From contig NZ_JADBGF010000003.1 of NCBI RefSeq assembly GCF_014873495.1, positions 1-64,000 of the forward strand: DNA of 64,000 nucleotides, in the 5' to 3' direction. The translations under genes and the position numbers were made by a program. Origin of the DNA: Streptomyces stelliscabiei (GTDB taxonomy: Bacteria > Actinomycetota > Actinomycetes > Streptomycetales > Streptomycetaceae). Each line of letters opens with the position of its first letter. Positions within the stretch are counted from its first letter, which is position 1. Below the pieces are notes generated by a model. The model was not told the origin of the DNA and made no database searches. It saw only the letters and a program-made list of their open reading frames with translations. Below are positions 37,155 to 46,690 of the stretch, in pieces.

Positions 37155-38504
37155 TCATGCGGCGACGCGGTGTTGGGCGAGTTTGGCCAGCATGACCTGG
37201 TTGGCCTCCCACCCGTCTGGGAATTTGGCGCGTACGGAGAGGTGCACGGGGTCGGTGGACGGGTGGCTGTCGAGGAGGTCGGTGATTCCTTCGCGGGCGA
37301 CGACGATGCATGCCTGCCGGTGGCGGGAGGCGAGGACGCACAGCCGCCCGGCCTCCAGATGGAAGGCGGTGGCGTCCCGGCGGCCGGACAGCGGGTGCAC
37401 GACGATGACGACTTCGAACTCGCGGCCCTGCAGCCGGTTTGCGGTGTCCACCGCCACACCCCGCGCGGCGGGGTTCCCGGTCCGGGCGAGTGCGGCCCGG
37501 ACCAGGTCGGCCTGGTCGCGGTGGGCGACGCCGATGGCGATGTCACGGGCGTCCAGGGGCCGTCCGTCCGGGTGGCGCTCGCAGGTGGCGACCGCTCCGC
37601 GGATCAGCAGCCGGGCGGCGAGATCGGCGGCGGTCCGGATGGTTTCGTTGTCGGTGCGCGGTACGTGCCTGCGGGGCAGTTCGTGCAGGGCCCAGCCGGT
37701 GGTGAACGCCTTGGCGAGGGTCTCGTCCAGGTCGGTGCGGGCGAACCCGGTAGTGCTGAACTCCAGGGCGCGGGTGGCCTCTTCGGTTCCGGCGGTGAAG
37801 CGGTTGAAGGGGTAGAACGCCTGGGCGATGGTCGGTGCGGCCGAGGCGGGCAGGCGCCAGGACACCGGAAGCCGGTGCACGGGGATGCCCGGGTTGTGTT
37901 CCAGCATCACGCTGACGCCGTTCTGCGTCGGGTCGTGCGGCAGCCCGATCCAGCGCTCGGTGCCGACGATCGTGAACGGGTCCAGCTGGCCGGGGTCGCC
38001 GACGAACAGACCGCGGTCGAAGTGCTCGACGATCTGCAGCAGCATGTCCGAGCGCATCTGGTAGACCTCGTCCAGGATCGCCCAGCCGAACGTGGTGGCG
38101 TCGCGTACGGTGGCCCACTTGGCGGCGGTGCCGACGACGATCCGGCAGCCGGCCAGATCGGCCAGGGTGCGCCCGATCGTGGTGTTCGTCAGCCCGCTCA
38201 GGGCCTGCGGCGGGCTGTAGGTGCTTGCGCTCAGACGGCCGAGGGGGAGGTCGGGGTGCTTCTCGGCGAGCCGCTCGATCAGGTCGTCGACCTGGTTGTT
38301 GGTCTGGGCGACGATGATCGGGCGTTCGTCGCCCGCCGTGAGTTCCTGGGCGGCGTCGATCACCAGGGTGCTCTTGCCGGCGCCCGGCGGGGAGTCGACG
38401 ACGACGGCCCTGTGCCGGGAGTCGGCCAGGTCGGCCAGGATCGCCGCGGTGGCGGCGCCCGCAGCCGCGGATGGGTCGGGTCCAGTGGTGTCGTCAGTCG
38501 TCAT
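37155..38504 (-). CDS. SF1B helicase/ATPase, UPF1/DNA2-like
   Basis: This 449-residue protein has Walker A DSPPGAGKST (37-46), AQTNNQVDDLIERL (motif Ia), Walker B AILDEVYQM, motif III GDPGQLDPF, motif IV-like PVSWRLPASAAP, and motif V/VI VDTANRLQGREFEVVIV and VLASRHRQ. It is compact, with a minimal 1B/2B. It is the last gene of a four-gene leftward operon and overlaps the upstream gene by 11 bp. With the Fe-S nuclease two genes upstream it could act as a split DNA2- or AddAB-like end-resection unit. Confidence 0.85.
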   Translation of the reverse strand: MTTDDTTGPDPSAAAGAATAAILADLADSRHRAVVVDSPPGAGKSTLVIDAAQELTAGDERPIIVAQTNNQVDDLIERLAEKHPDLPLGRLSASTYSPPQALSGLTNTTIGRTLADLAGCRIVVGTAAKWATVRDATTFGWAILDEVYQMRSDMLLQIVEHFDRGLFVGDPGQLDPFTIVGTERWIGLPHDPTQNGVSVMLEHNPGIPVHRLPVSWRLPASAAPTIAQAFYPFNRFTAGTEEATRALEFSTTGFARTDLDETLAKAFTTGWALHELPRRHVPRTDNETIRTAADLAARLLIRGAVATCERHPDGRPLDARDIAIGVAHRDQADLVRAALARTGNPAARGVAVDTANRLQGREFEVVIVVHPLSGRRDATAFHLEAGRLCVLASRHRQACIVVAREGITDLLDSHPSTDPVHLSVRAKFPDGWEANQVMLAKLAQHRVAA

Positions 38505-40005
38505 TGCCCCACTCCTCTGCGGCGGCGTCCTCGGGTACGGCGGAGTCGGTGTCCGGCCCGTCCGGGCTGGCGCTGTGCGTCCACGGGGTGTGATCGGACA
38601 CCGGGAACTGCGGCGCCGGGCGCCACCCCGGGTCGGGCAGGTAGTCGATGCTCTGGCCGAGCTCCGGCACAGTGCCCGGCTTCGGGACGACAGAGTGCCC
38701 CATTCCGCCGGTGACCTCCACCATGACCAGCGTGGCGTCGCCGTCGGGGAGGACGGAGACGATCACGGCCTTGTGACTGGTCGGCATGGTCGGGCTGATC
38801 AGCGTGGTGTCGGCGGCCAGCCGCACGGGATCCTCGGTGCGGACGGTGACCCGCGGTCGCGGAACCCGCCTGTTCTTGGCCGTGGTGACCGTCCGGCCGG
38901 GTTCGGTCTCCACGACCGTCCCGGCGAACGCCTCCCCGGCGCTGCGCCGGTCGGCCCGCACGAACCGGTCGTCGAACGCCGTCTCGGACTCGAAGTCGGC
39001 CAGCGCGCGTTCCAGCCGGTTCAGCCTTCGGGCCGCGCCGATCGCGGTGTCCCGCTTGCGCTGCGGAAGGCCCCCGGCGTCCCGGTCGTCGGAGTAGCGG
39101 GTGAAGGCCGCGCAATCGCGTTCGAAGCGCCTGGCGGTCTGCGGCGCCTCGGGTATGGAGCGCAGCAGCGATATGGCCTCCCACACCATGCGCCAGGTGG
39201 GCTGGATCTGCCCCGCGATCAGCTCCCGCAGGTCGGACTCGGCGGTGGCCAGCGCACGCGGGTCACCGAGGGTGCGGGCTGTGTCGAACCGTCTGATCGC
39301 CGGCGCCAGGTCCCGGTTGTCGAACTCGGGGGAGGTCGTCGGGCCCGCCGGCGGGCACACGTCCGGGTTCTCCGCCTCGGCCATGGCCTGCTCGACGCTC
39401 ACGCCCGCCGGGGGAGAGATCCAGGCCATCAGGGAGGCGAGGTTCTGGTCCTCCAGCGTGCTCTGGCCGGTCGCCCAGTGCTCGGCGAGCATCCCGGTGA
39501 CGGGCAGCAGAAGGGAGGTGCCTGCCTGCTCGGCCCTGTCGACCAGGAACGTCAGCCACATGCCGAACTCGGGGATGACATCCGGCACCGCGTGAGGACC
39601 GGACGTCGAGCGGAAGCGGCACATGCGTCCCAGATCGGCCAGGGCTTTGACGCCGCCGGGGTTGGGCACCAGGATCTGCGGCGCGTCGGTGTACCGGGAA
39701 CGCTCGCCTTCACCGCGGCGGTTGTGACGGAAGGAATCGATGTAGTCCATCACGATCCGGCCGAGTCCGGCGGCGAACGCGAACCGCTGGTCCCGGTTGC
39801 GGGGCTGTGGCACGACCAGCAGTGTCCCGGTCCTCCTGGAGGAGCCGACCATCGCGGCCAGGGGTGCTCCGGCCTCTCCGGCCATGGCCATCGGGACGAT
39901 CACCAGCGGCCGGCCCGACAGACGCCGGTGCCGGTACTCGGTCAGGGGCACCGCCCGCATCGACTCCATCGCCTGCACATGCGCCAACGCCGACAGTATG
40001 CTCAC
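38494..40005 (-). CDS. Hypothetical protein (503 aa) of the helicase-nuclease operon
   Basis: No family is recognised. The N-terminal half is alpha/beta (GRPLVIVPMAMAGEAGAPLAAMVG, GTLLVVPQPRNRDQRF), the middle is helical and charged (RRLNRLERALADFESETAF), and the C-terminus has beta-rich stretches (VTVRTEDPVRLAADTTL) ending in an acidic tail. Translational overlaps with both neighbours (11 bp and 4 bp) argue for a complex with helicase and nuclease. Confidence 0.75.
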   Translation of the reverse strand: MSILSALAHVQAMESMRAVPLTEYRHRRLSGRPLVIVPMAMAGEAGAPLAAMVGSSRRTGTLLVVPQPRNRDQRFAFAAGLGRIVMDYIDSFRHNRRGEGERSRYTDAPQILVPNPGGVKALADLGRMCRFRSTSGPHAVPDVIPEFGMWLTFLVDRAEQAGTSLLLPVTGMLAEHWATGQSTLEDQNLASLMAWISPPAGVSVEQAMAEAENPDVCPPAGPTTSPEFDNRDLAPAIRRFDTARTLGDPRALATAESDLRELIAGQIQPTWRMVWEAISLLRSIPEAPQTARRFERDCAAFTRYSDDRDAGGLPQRKRDTAIGAARRLNRLERALADFESETAFDDRFVRADRRSAGEAFAGTVVETEPGRTVTTAKNRRVPRPRVTVRTEDPVRLAADTTLISPTMPTSHKAVIVSVLPDGDATLVMVEVTGGMGHSVVPKPGTVPELGQSIDYLPDPGWRPAPQFPVSDHTPWTHSASPDGPDTDSAVPEDAAAEEWGNDD

Positions 40006-41186
40006 GCCGCACCTCCGAGACCTTCCAGTTCGGCGCGCAGTCGTGCTGCGTGCCGCAGGGCGTCGGCCATCTCGGACTGGGCCTCGCTGGGCTGCAGTTC
40101 GCCGTGGGCCAGTCCCATCACCATGGTCGTGGTGTCGATACCGCCGAACTGCTCGCGCACCACCGGCCCGAGGACGTCCAGCGAGGCCTCCGCGCGGGCA
40201 CGGCTGCGGCAGTAGAACGCCATCTCGCAGTGGTTCAGGCAGTCCGGACGGTAGGTCACGAGGACCCGATCCAGCGATGCGGTCAGTTCCCCGGCCGGGC
40301 GCTGGGGCCGTTGCTCCTCATCCAGGTCGAGATCGAAGGTGAGACCCTCGGGCACCAGGTCCACCAGGTCGCCGATGCGCTCGATGCGCGACAGCTGGCG
40401 GCTCAGCGCGGCCACCTGCTTGCGGGCATCGACGAACGCCGCGGTTGGCCGGTTGGTGAAGTCCTTCGGCGCGACCAGCACGACCGTGTCGGACACGGCC
40501 TCCTTGCCGATTCCGGCCCGCGCGAGCAGGTCGCGCAGCGCGATGATGTACGCGCACGCCTGGGTGGTCGCCGCCCGCACCTGCGTGGGGTCGGCCTGCC
40601 CGTCGAGGATCGGGAAGCTCTTGATCTCCACTATGTGAAAGCGCCCGTCGACACGGAAGGCCACCAGGTCCGGCTCCAGGAACGCATCGTGCCCGCCGAC
40701 CCGCAGGCGCAGCATCGGATGGTCGAACAAGGTGCCGTCACCGTCACCCCGGGCAGCCTGCAGCAGGACCTGCGCGGTGCGGTCGTGGCGTACCGCGGCG
40801 CGGCCGTCGCCGCCGACATTGTTCAGGTCCCTGTACCCCACTTCCGGCAGCGTCAGCTGCAGGGTCTCGCGCAGGACCCGTACCAGCTCCGCGCAGCCGT
40901 TGTCCTTCACCATCGTCTCGAAGGCGTTGCCGCGCGCGAGGGCGAAGACGGACTGGCCGAAGGGCGAGAGGTGGCCGGCGTGCGCGGCGATCGCGGCCTT
41001 GTCGGAGCCGGAGGCATCGAGCAGTGCCCGCAGTGTGCAGCGCGGGTTGTTCTGCAGGGCCGCCAGCGACCGGGCGTTGTAGTCCAGGCGCTTCGCGGAT
41101 CCGCGAAGCGCGGTGAGGCGTTCGTCGACTGGTGCATTCACGGTCTCGTGGATCCTTGCGGGGGAGTAGGGACTGCTGAGCGTCAA
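40002..41186 (-). CDS. RecB/Cas4-like Fe-S nuclease
   Basis: This 394-residue protein has the RecB-nuclease motif set: ARGNAFETMV (Glu90), FLEPDLVAF (Asp173), HIVEIKSF (Glu187-x-Lys189) and QACAYIIAL (Gln209...Tyr213). Cys50 before the domain and the C-terminal trio Cys316, Cys320 and Cys326 (CLNHCEMAFYC) match the four-cysteine Fe-S cluster of Cas4/AddB/Dna2 nucleases. It probably degrades single-stranded ends. The operon context is a helicase plus divergent SbcCD. It should not be taken as Cas4, because no adaptation genes are nearby. Confidence 0.8.
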   Translation of the reverse strand: MTLSSPYSPARIHETVNAPVDERLTALRGSAKRLDYNARSLAALQNNPRCTLRALLDASGSDKAAIAAHAGHLSPFGQSVFALARGNAFETMVKDNGCAELVRVLRETLQLTLPEVGYRDLNNVGGDGRAAVRHDRTAQVLLQAARGDGDGTLFDHPMLRLRVGGHDAFLEPDLVAFRVDGRFHIVEIKSFPILDGQADPTQVRAATTQACAYIIALRDLLARAGIGKEAVSDTVVLVAPKDFTNRPTAAFVDARKQVAALSRQLSRIERIGDLVDLVPEGLTFDLDLDEEQRPQRPAGELTASLDRVLVTYRPDCLNHCEMAFYCRSRARAEASLDVLGPVVREQFGGIDTTTMVMGLAHGELQPSEAQSEMADALRHAARLRAELEGLGGAA

Positions 41187-41189
41187 GGG

Positions 41190-42035
41190 TCAGGCCCGGG
41201 CCGTCCGCAGGTGCGTGACGCCCTGCGCGGGCGCGCCGAACAACTGCTGGTCGTCCTTGAGGGACTTGCGTGCCCGCCGGGCGGCCTCCGCCCGGGCGGC
41301 GCGATCGGCGTCGACGTGCACGTCCAGCTCGGCCCCGGCGGCGTCGATCACCTGCTGCGGGTCCATCGCGCCCTCGTGACCGGCCACGCTCCTCGGCAGG
41401 GCGTCGGGGATGTTCACCGCGAAGCGCCACAGCAGCCGCAGCGCCTGAGGACCGGGCCCGTCGGCTGTGGACTCGGCCGAGGTGCGCACGGCCTCGGCGA
41501 TGCGGATCGCGCCGGTGAGGAAGTCCACGCGCGGCGACAGCGGGCCGATGACGCGCTGATCCAGCGTCCAGGTACTGATGGTGATGAGTGCCCGCACCGG
41601 TGTCAGCAGGTCGTGCGCCAGTGCCGGGCACAGGTAGTACGGCCGGGCGCCGGGGCTGGACCGGTAGGAGCGCTCCTCGTCCCGGCGCAGGCTGGAGAGC
41701 TTGGACGCCGACAGCTCGCCCGGGAAGAACGCCTCGTGCACGCCGACGATCAGCTTGGGGGCAGCTGGCGTCCCGAGCAGCATCAGGGCACGGTGGACGT
41801 GCTCGCGCGCCGGGAGCTGTGACCCCCGCGCGGCCGGAGCCGCTGCCGGTACGGGGTGAGGCGGGGCGGTGGCCGGTTCGCCGGCGCCGACGAGGGCGTC
41901 CCAGGCCCGCTCGGCGCGGCGCAGTTGCATCCGCAGCTCGCCGGCGCGCTCGGTGTCACCGGCGGCGGAAGCGTCGCGGATCGCGCGGCGCAGGGTGCTG
42001 ATGCTCTTCTCCAAGGCGTCCAGCGGATCACTCAT
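41190..42035 (-). CDS. Hypothetical protein (281 aa), first gene of the leftward operon
   Basis: ATG at 42035 opens MSDPLDALEKSISTLRRAIRDA, an N-terminal coiled coil with a heptad-like LRMQLRRAERAWDAL. After a Pro/Ala linker comes a folded region (HRALMLLGTPAAPKLIVGVHEAFFPGEL...RDEERSYRS) and a helical C-terminus. SKLSSLRRDEER with YYLCPAL suggests a winged-helix or replication-type fold, but no family is recognised. It is divergent from sbcD across a 135-bp shared promoter region. Confidence 0.7.
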   Translation of the reverse strand: MSDPLDALEKSISTLRRAIRDASAAGDTERAGELRMQLRRAERAWDALVGAGEPATAPPHPVPAAAPAARGSQLPAREHVHRALMLLGTPAAPKLIVGVHEAFFPGELSASKLSSLRRDEERSYRSSPGARPYYLCPALAHDLLTPVRALITISTWTLDQRVIGPLSPRVDFLTGAIRIAEAVRTSAESTADGPGPQALRLLWRFAVNIPDALPRSVAGHEGAMDPQQVIDAAGAELDVHVDADRAARAEAARRARKSLKDDQQLFGAPAQGVTHLRTARA

Positions 42036-42170
42036 GCCCCAGACGCTACCAGAGTTCCAGAGCTTTCCAGAATTCTTCCCGAGATCCGGTGTACAGTCGG
42101 CGCCACCGAACCTCCGGCCGCAGCGGCGCAGCCCGCGCCGCCCCGCAGACCGTTCTCCTGGAGGCACCCC
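42036..42170. promoter_or_regulatory. Divergent promoter region with CCAGA repeats
   Basis: This region separates the leftward helicase-nuclease operon from sbcDC. It contains three closely spaced CCAGA units (42049, 42057, 42067), the last running into the palindrome GAATTC, on a locally AT-richer background. This layout suits a shared operator controlling both operons. The sbcD ribosome site (GGAGG) is at its right edge. Confidence 0.45.
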
Positions 42171-43493
42171 GTGACGGGACGCGTGTTCCACACCTCCGAC
42201 TGGCACCTGGGCCGCCAGATCGGCCGCTACCGGCGCGACACCGAAGTCGACGCCGTCCTGGACGAGATCATCGACATCGCCGCCGATTTCGCCCCCGACC
42301 TGATCGTGCACAGCGGCGACCTGTTCGACAGCTCCCGGCCGGGCCTGGACGACCTGCGCCGTGCGGCGCAGGCACTGCGCCGCCTCGGCGAGATCGCGCC
42401 CGTGGTCGTCGTCGCCGGCAACCACGACACCACCTACGTCCTGGCGTTCCTGAAGTTCATGCTGAGCGACATGGGAACCCGCGAAGGGGACGAGGTCCGG
42501 GTCCGCTTCGCCACCGACGCCCGCCCCGACGGGCTGCTCGTGGCCGAATACCCCACCAGAGGCGGGGAGTTGACACTGCGTATCGGCGCGCTGCCGTACC
42601 TGCACCCCAACCGGTTCACCTACGACTTCGCCGACCCCGGCATGACAACCGCGGCCTACACCGAGCGGATACGCATCGTCCAGGCCGACGTGTACCGCCG
42701 CCTGGCCGCGGGCCGCGGCGCACGGGACGTTCTGATCTTCGCCGCCCACCTGTTCGTCGAAGGGGCCACCCCTTCCCACTCGGAGCGGAAGATCTCTCTC
42801 GCCGCCGAGTACGCAGCCGCCGCCGCTGACCTGCCCGAGGTCGCCTACGGCGCCCTCGGCCACATCCACAAGCCGCAGTCCGTCGGCCGCGCCGGATTCC
42901 CGGCCCATTACGCGGGCAGCCCGCTGCAGATGGACTTCGGCGAGCGGGGCGACACCAAGGGCGTGGTGCTGGCCGAGGTCGGCCCGGGCATCGAGCCCCG
43001 CATCGACTTCGTGCCGCTGACCGCTGGCCGCCGTCTGATCCGGCTGGAAGGCACCTTGGAAGAGATCACCCAACGAGCCGGCCGTGTCGGAGACGCCTGG
43101 GTGAAGGCGGTGGTGAACGTGGAGGTCTCCAACCCCTTCCTGCCGGACACCCTCGCCAAGATGATGCCGCAGGCGACGCTCGTCGACATCGACGAACGCC
43201 GCACCGGGGCAGCCGACCGTGTACTGGACCGGGAGACCTCCACCGGAGAACTCCCCGATGTCGAAGACCTGTTGCGCGACTACCTGCCCGGCCGCGGCAC
43301 CACCGGTCTGGCCCTGGACCGTGCCATGGCCGCCCTCGCCCATCTGCAGGCCGAACCCGACCCCGACGATCCCGCCCCGTGCTGCGAGGAGAACCTGCTG
43401 ACCGCGGCCATCGCCGGCCAGCCCCTCGACACCATCGACCGCTCAGGCCTGCTGCCCGGCATCGACACCTCCGGAGCGAAGACAACGCGATGA
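42171..43493 (+). CDS. sbcD: SbcD-like (Mre11) nuclease subunit
   Basis: This 440-residue metallophosphoesterase carries the full Mre11 motif series: HTSDWHLG, VHSGDLFDSSRP, VAGNHDT, FAAHLFVEG and GALGHIHKPQ. It would cut DNA ends and hairpins with SbcC. GTG 42171 lies behind CTGGAGG. The C-terminal part is longer than needed for the phosphoesterase fold and includes a capping domain. It overlaps sbcC by 4 bp. This is probably an accessory copy, because the neighbours are defence genes. Confidence 0.92.
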   Translation: MTGRVFHTSDWHLGRQIGRYRRDTEVDAVLDEIIDIAADFAPDLIVHSGDLFDSSRPGLDDLRRAAQALRRLGEIAPVVVVAGNHDTTYVLAFLKFMLSDMGTREGDEVRVRFATDARPDGLLVAEYPTRGGELTLRIGALPYLHPNRFTYDFADPGMTTAAYTERIRIVQADVYRRLAAGRGARDVLIFAAHLFVEGATPSHSERKISLAAEYAAAAADLPEVAYGALGHIHKPQSVGRAGFPAHYAGSPLQMDFGERGDTKGVVLAEVGPGIEPRIDFVPLTAGRRLIRLEGTLEEITQRAGRVGDAWVKAVVNVEVSNPFLPDTLAKMMPQATLVDIDERRTGAADRVLDRETSTGELPDVEDLLRDYLPGRGTTGLALDRAMAALAHLQAEPDPDDPAPCCEENLLTAAIAGQPLDTIDRSGLLPGIDTSGAKTTR

Positions 43494-46400
43494 AACCCCT
43501 GACACTGTCCATCATCGGACTCCGCAGCTACCCCACCCCGGTCACCGTCGACTTCACCGGCAAGAGCCTGGTCGCCGCCCTCGGCAACACCGGCGCCGGC
43601 AAGAGCAGCATGCTCGACGCCATTGTCTTCGCCCTGTTCCGCAAAAGCTCCTGGGACGCCAAGGAACCCCGGCAACTCATCGCCGACGGCGCGCAGGCCA
43701 TGAGCGTCGAACTCACCTTCCTGCACAACGGACAACGCTGGCACATCCATCGCACCATGCACGCCACCAACCCGAACGCAGCCCGGCACCATCTGAAGAA
43801 CCTCGACACCGGAGAGGAGATCGACGGCGCCAACGACGTCGACCCCCGCATCAAGGCGATCCTGCAGATGGGCTACGACACGTTCCTGCGTGTCGGGCTG
43901 CTCCCGCAAGGCAAGTTCGACCGTCTCCTTGTCGCCGCCCCCAAAGAACGGAGCGCGCGGCTGAGAGAACTCTTCGGTGCCGAGTCCCTGGAGTCGGTCC
44001 AGCAGATGGCAGCCCGCCGGCGCGAGGCGCTCAAGGACCTGCTGGTCGACGCGCGGGCCAAACGCGATTCCATGCCGGCCGACCCCGAGCGGGCCGCCGA
44101 GGAAGCCGGCGCCGCCGCCGACGCGGCCGAAGCCCGCGCCGAACGCCTCCGCACCGCCGTCGACCGCATCACCAGGCTGCAGAAAGAAATCTCCGAAGCC
44201 CGTACCGCCGCCGAAAAGGCAGCCGCCGCCAGAACGACTCTGTCGACGCGCACGGTGACCGGCGCAGGCACCGCCCTCGACGCACTCGAAGCCGTTGCCA
44301 CCGACATCGCCGCACGACGCGACGCCCTGGATGACCGCGACGCCCAAGCCCGAGCCCGGGAAAGCGAACTGACCGACGAGATCACTGCGGCAGAGGCGGA
44401 TGGAGAAGGCCCAAGCGCCCTCACCAAAGCCGCAGTGATCCTCCAGACCCTCGCGGAGCAGGCCACGGAGCACCGCAGCGAGCGCGAACGGCTCGCCGGG
44501 CTCACCGGACAACTCGCAGGCGAACGCGAGGACATCACCACGACCGAAGCGGACCTGGCCGAGCGCGTCGCACACACGAAACCGCTCGCAGAGGCAGCCC
44601 GCGCCGCTTCGCAGGCGAGCAGAGAGATCCGCATCCGCGCCACCACCGCCCGCACCGCGCTGACCGCAGCCCTCTCGACGGCCCGCCGCGTCGCCGACAC
44701 CGCGAGCGCCGAGGCCACCGCAGCGAGCGGACACCGATCCGCCCGCGACGACATCGGCCCGCGGGAAACGGCAACAGCCGCCGCCGACAAAGCCCTCGCC
44801 GCCGCCGAGAAGCATCTGGAAGCGCACCAGCTGCGCAACAGGGCCGCCGCGATCGCCGCCGAACTGCAGCCGGGCGACGACTGCCTCGTATGCCACCGCC
44901 CACTCCCGGCCGACTTCCCACCCGCCTCCACCACCGATACCGCCGAGCTGACTGCGGCGAAAACACAGCTCGACGAGGCGAAGTCCGCACGAGAGGTGGC
45001 CGTCGGACGGCTCGCCGAAGCCCGCGCCGCCGTAACCGAAGCCGAAAAGACGGTCCTCGCCCGCCAGAAAGACCACCAGGACACACAACGAGAAGCGCGC
45101 AAGGCCATCGCGGAAGCAGTGGGCGCGTTCGAGGACCTCGAGGCCCTGGCCGCCGGAACCAGCCGAGGCTTCGAGGCGGAATCAGCTTCGGCGACACTGA
45201 CCGCCGCCACTACAGCCCTGGCGACCCCGACCACCGACGGCGCCGCACAACCACAGGAACGTCCCGAGCCGAACACCGCACCCCTCACCGACGCCATCGC
45301 CGCGTGCGAACAGACGGCCGAGGACCAAGCCGAGCACCTGAAAACCGAAGAGAGCCGCCTCACCGCCGGCCTCGAGGCAGAACACAAGGCACTGGAAAGG
45401 CGCAAGGAAGCCCACCGCCGCGCCGTCGACGACGCCGCGACAGCCTCCAAGCGACACGCCCGCGCCGCAGCCAGGACCACCACCGGCCTCCATGCGCTTC
45501 CCACCCGCATCCGGGCGATGCTGCCGGACGAGGCCATCGACGTCACCGCCGACGAGGCATCAGCTGTCGCCGCCGCGGTCACCGCCCGGCAGGCCGAAGC
45601 CCGGGAACTGCTCGACCGGAGAGAAGCGGCCCGAGCGGAGAAGACCTCCGTACTCGCCGAGCAGCGCGCCCTCGACCAGGAGGCCCGCACCGACCTGGAA
45701 CGCCCGCTGAACGAACTGCGAGGCAACCTGGACGCCTGGGCCCATGCCGCAACCCAGGCGGCTGCCCACCTCGACGACGCCGACAACCACCGGATGCCCC
45801 AGGCCCCCACCGAGCCGGGAATCGCCGAAGTCCGGCAATTCGTCGGGGAACTGTCCGCAGCCACCTCGAAGCTGGACGACCAACTCACCGACCGCGCCAC
45901 CACCGCCACCGACCGCGCGAACACCGCGGCGATCGGCCTCGGAAAGCAGGCCGCCGCACTCCGCGATGTCGAGGATCTCGCCCCCGCAGCCGACCTGACA
46001 ACTCCATCGGCGCTGCATCCCCTCGTCACCGCGGCCGCACACGCCAACAGAGAGATCGAAGAGCAGCGCCAGAAACAACAGAAGGCGCTGGACACGATCC
46101 AACCGGCCGCCGACCTGGACTTCGCCATAGCCGCCGGCACAGCCCGCTACGAGGCCCTGGAGGTGCTGCGCACCGAACTGGTCGACGCCAAGTTTCTGGG
46201 CCATCTCACCGCTCTGCGCACCCACGCACTGCTCGGCGTCGCCAGCGACCTGCTCCAACACATGACCGAGGGACGATTCGGCTTCGCCGACACCTTCGAC
46301 ATCGTCAGCCGCAGCTCCGGAGTCAACCACCACCCGAACCGGCTGTCCGGCGGTGAGAAGTTCCTGGCATCGCTCGCTTTGGCCCTGGCACTCGCCGAAC

Positions 46401-46690
46401 TGCACTCCCGCAACGGCTCGAGCCTCGGCTCGCTGTTCCTCGATGAAGGCTTCGCAGCCCTCGACACCACCACACTCGACTCCGCCCTCGACGTGCTGCG
46501 GGCCCAGGCCGGAGGCAACCGCCTCGTCATGGTGATCAGCCATCTGCATGCCGTTGCCGAAGCGGTCGATGATGTCCTGTGGGTGGAGCGGACCCCCGCC
46601 GGGTCCTCCGCACACTGGCTGACGTCAACAGAACGCGACGACCTGGTGCAAGCCGATCTGGCCAGCGGCCTACAGGAACTCGCGCGGTAG
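43490..46690 (+). CDS. sbcC: SbcC-like (Rad50) ATPase subunit
   Basis: This 1066-residue SMC-family protein has Walker A LGNTGAGKSS (31-40), QMGYDTFLRVGLLPQGKFDRLL (Q-loop), two long Ala/Glu/Arg coiled coils flanking a zinc hook (CLVC at about 465), signature LSGGEKFLASLALALALAEL, and Walker B LFLDEGFAALD. All ATPase motifs are intact. It pairs with SbcD as the MR-type end-processing complex. Together with the divergent operon it makes a six-gene block. Confidence 0.93.
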   Translation: MKPLTLSIIGLRSYPTPVTVDFTGKSLVAALGNTGAGKSSMLDAIVFALFRKSSWDAKEPRQLIADGAQAMSVELTFLHNGQRWHIHRTMHATNPNAARHHLKNLDTGEEIDGANDVDPRIKAILQMGYDTFLRVGLLPQGKFDRLLVAAPKERSARLRELFGAESLESVQQMAARRREALKDLLVDARAKRDSMPADPERAAEEAGAAADAAEARAERLRTAVDRITRLQKEISEARTAAEKAAAARTTLSTRTVTGAGTALDALEAVATDIAARRDALDDRDAQARARESELTDEITAAEADGEGPSALTKAAVILQTLAEQATEHRSERERLAGLTGQLAGEREDITTTEADLAERVAHTKPLAEAARAASQASREIRIRATTARTALTAALSTARRVADTASAEATAASGHRSARDDIGPRETATAAADKALAAAEKHLEAHQLRNRAAAIAAELQPGDDCLVCHRPLPADFPPASTTDTAELTAAKTQLDEAKSAREVAVGRLAEARAAVTEAEKTVLARQKDHQDTQREARKAIAEAVGAFEDLEALAAGTSRGFEAESASATLTAATTALATPTTDGAAQPQERPEPNTAPLTDAIAACEQTAEDQAEHLKTEESRLTAGLEAEHKALERRKEAHRRAVDDAATASKRHARAAARTTTGLHALPTRIRAMLPDEAIDVTADEASAVAAAVTARQAEARELLDRREAARAEKTSVLAEQRALDQEARTDLERPLNELRGNLDAWAHAATQAAAHLDDADNHRMPQAPTEPGIAEVRQFVGELSAATSKLDDQLTDRATTATDRANTAAIGLGKQAAALRDVEDLAPAADLTTPSALHPLVTAAAHANREIEEQRQKQQKALDTIQPAADLDFAIAAGTARYEALEVLRTELVDAKFLGHLTALRTHALLGVASDLLQHMTEGRFGFADTFDIVSRSSGVNHHPNRLSGGEKFLASLALALALAELHSRNGSSLGSLFLDEGFAALDTTTLDSALDVLRAQAGGNRLVMVISHLHAVAEAVDDVLWVERTPAGSSAHWLTSTERDDLVQADLASGLQELAR

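Noticed and set aside
40002..41186. Fe-S nuclease as Cas4 of a CRISPR locus
   Set aside because: It is 25 kb from the cas genes, lies in an operon with a helicase, and is longer than typical Cas4. Type I-E systems do not use Cas4.
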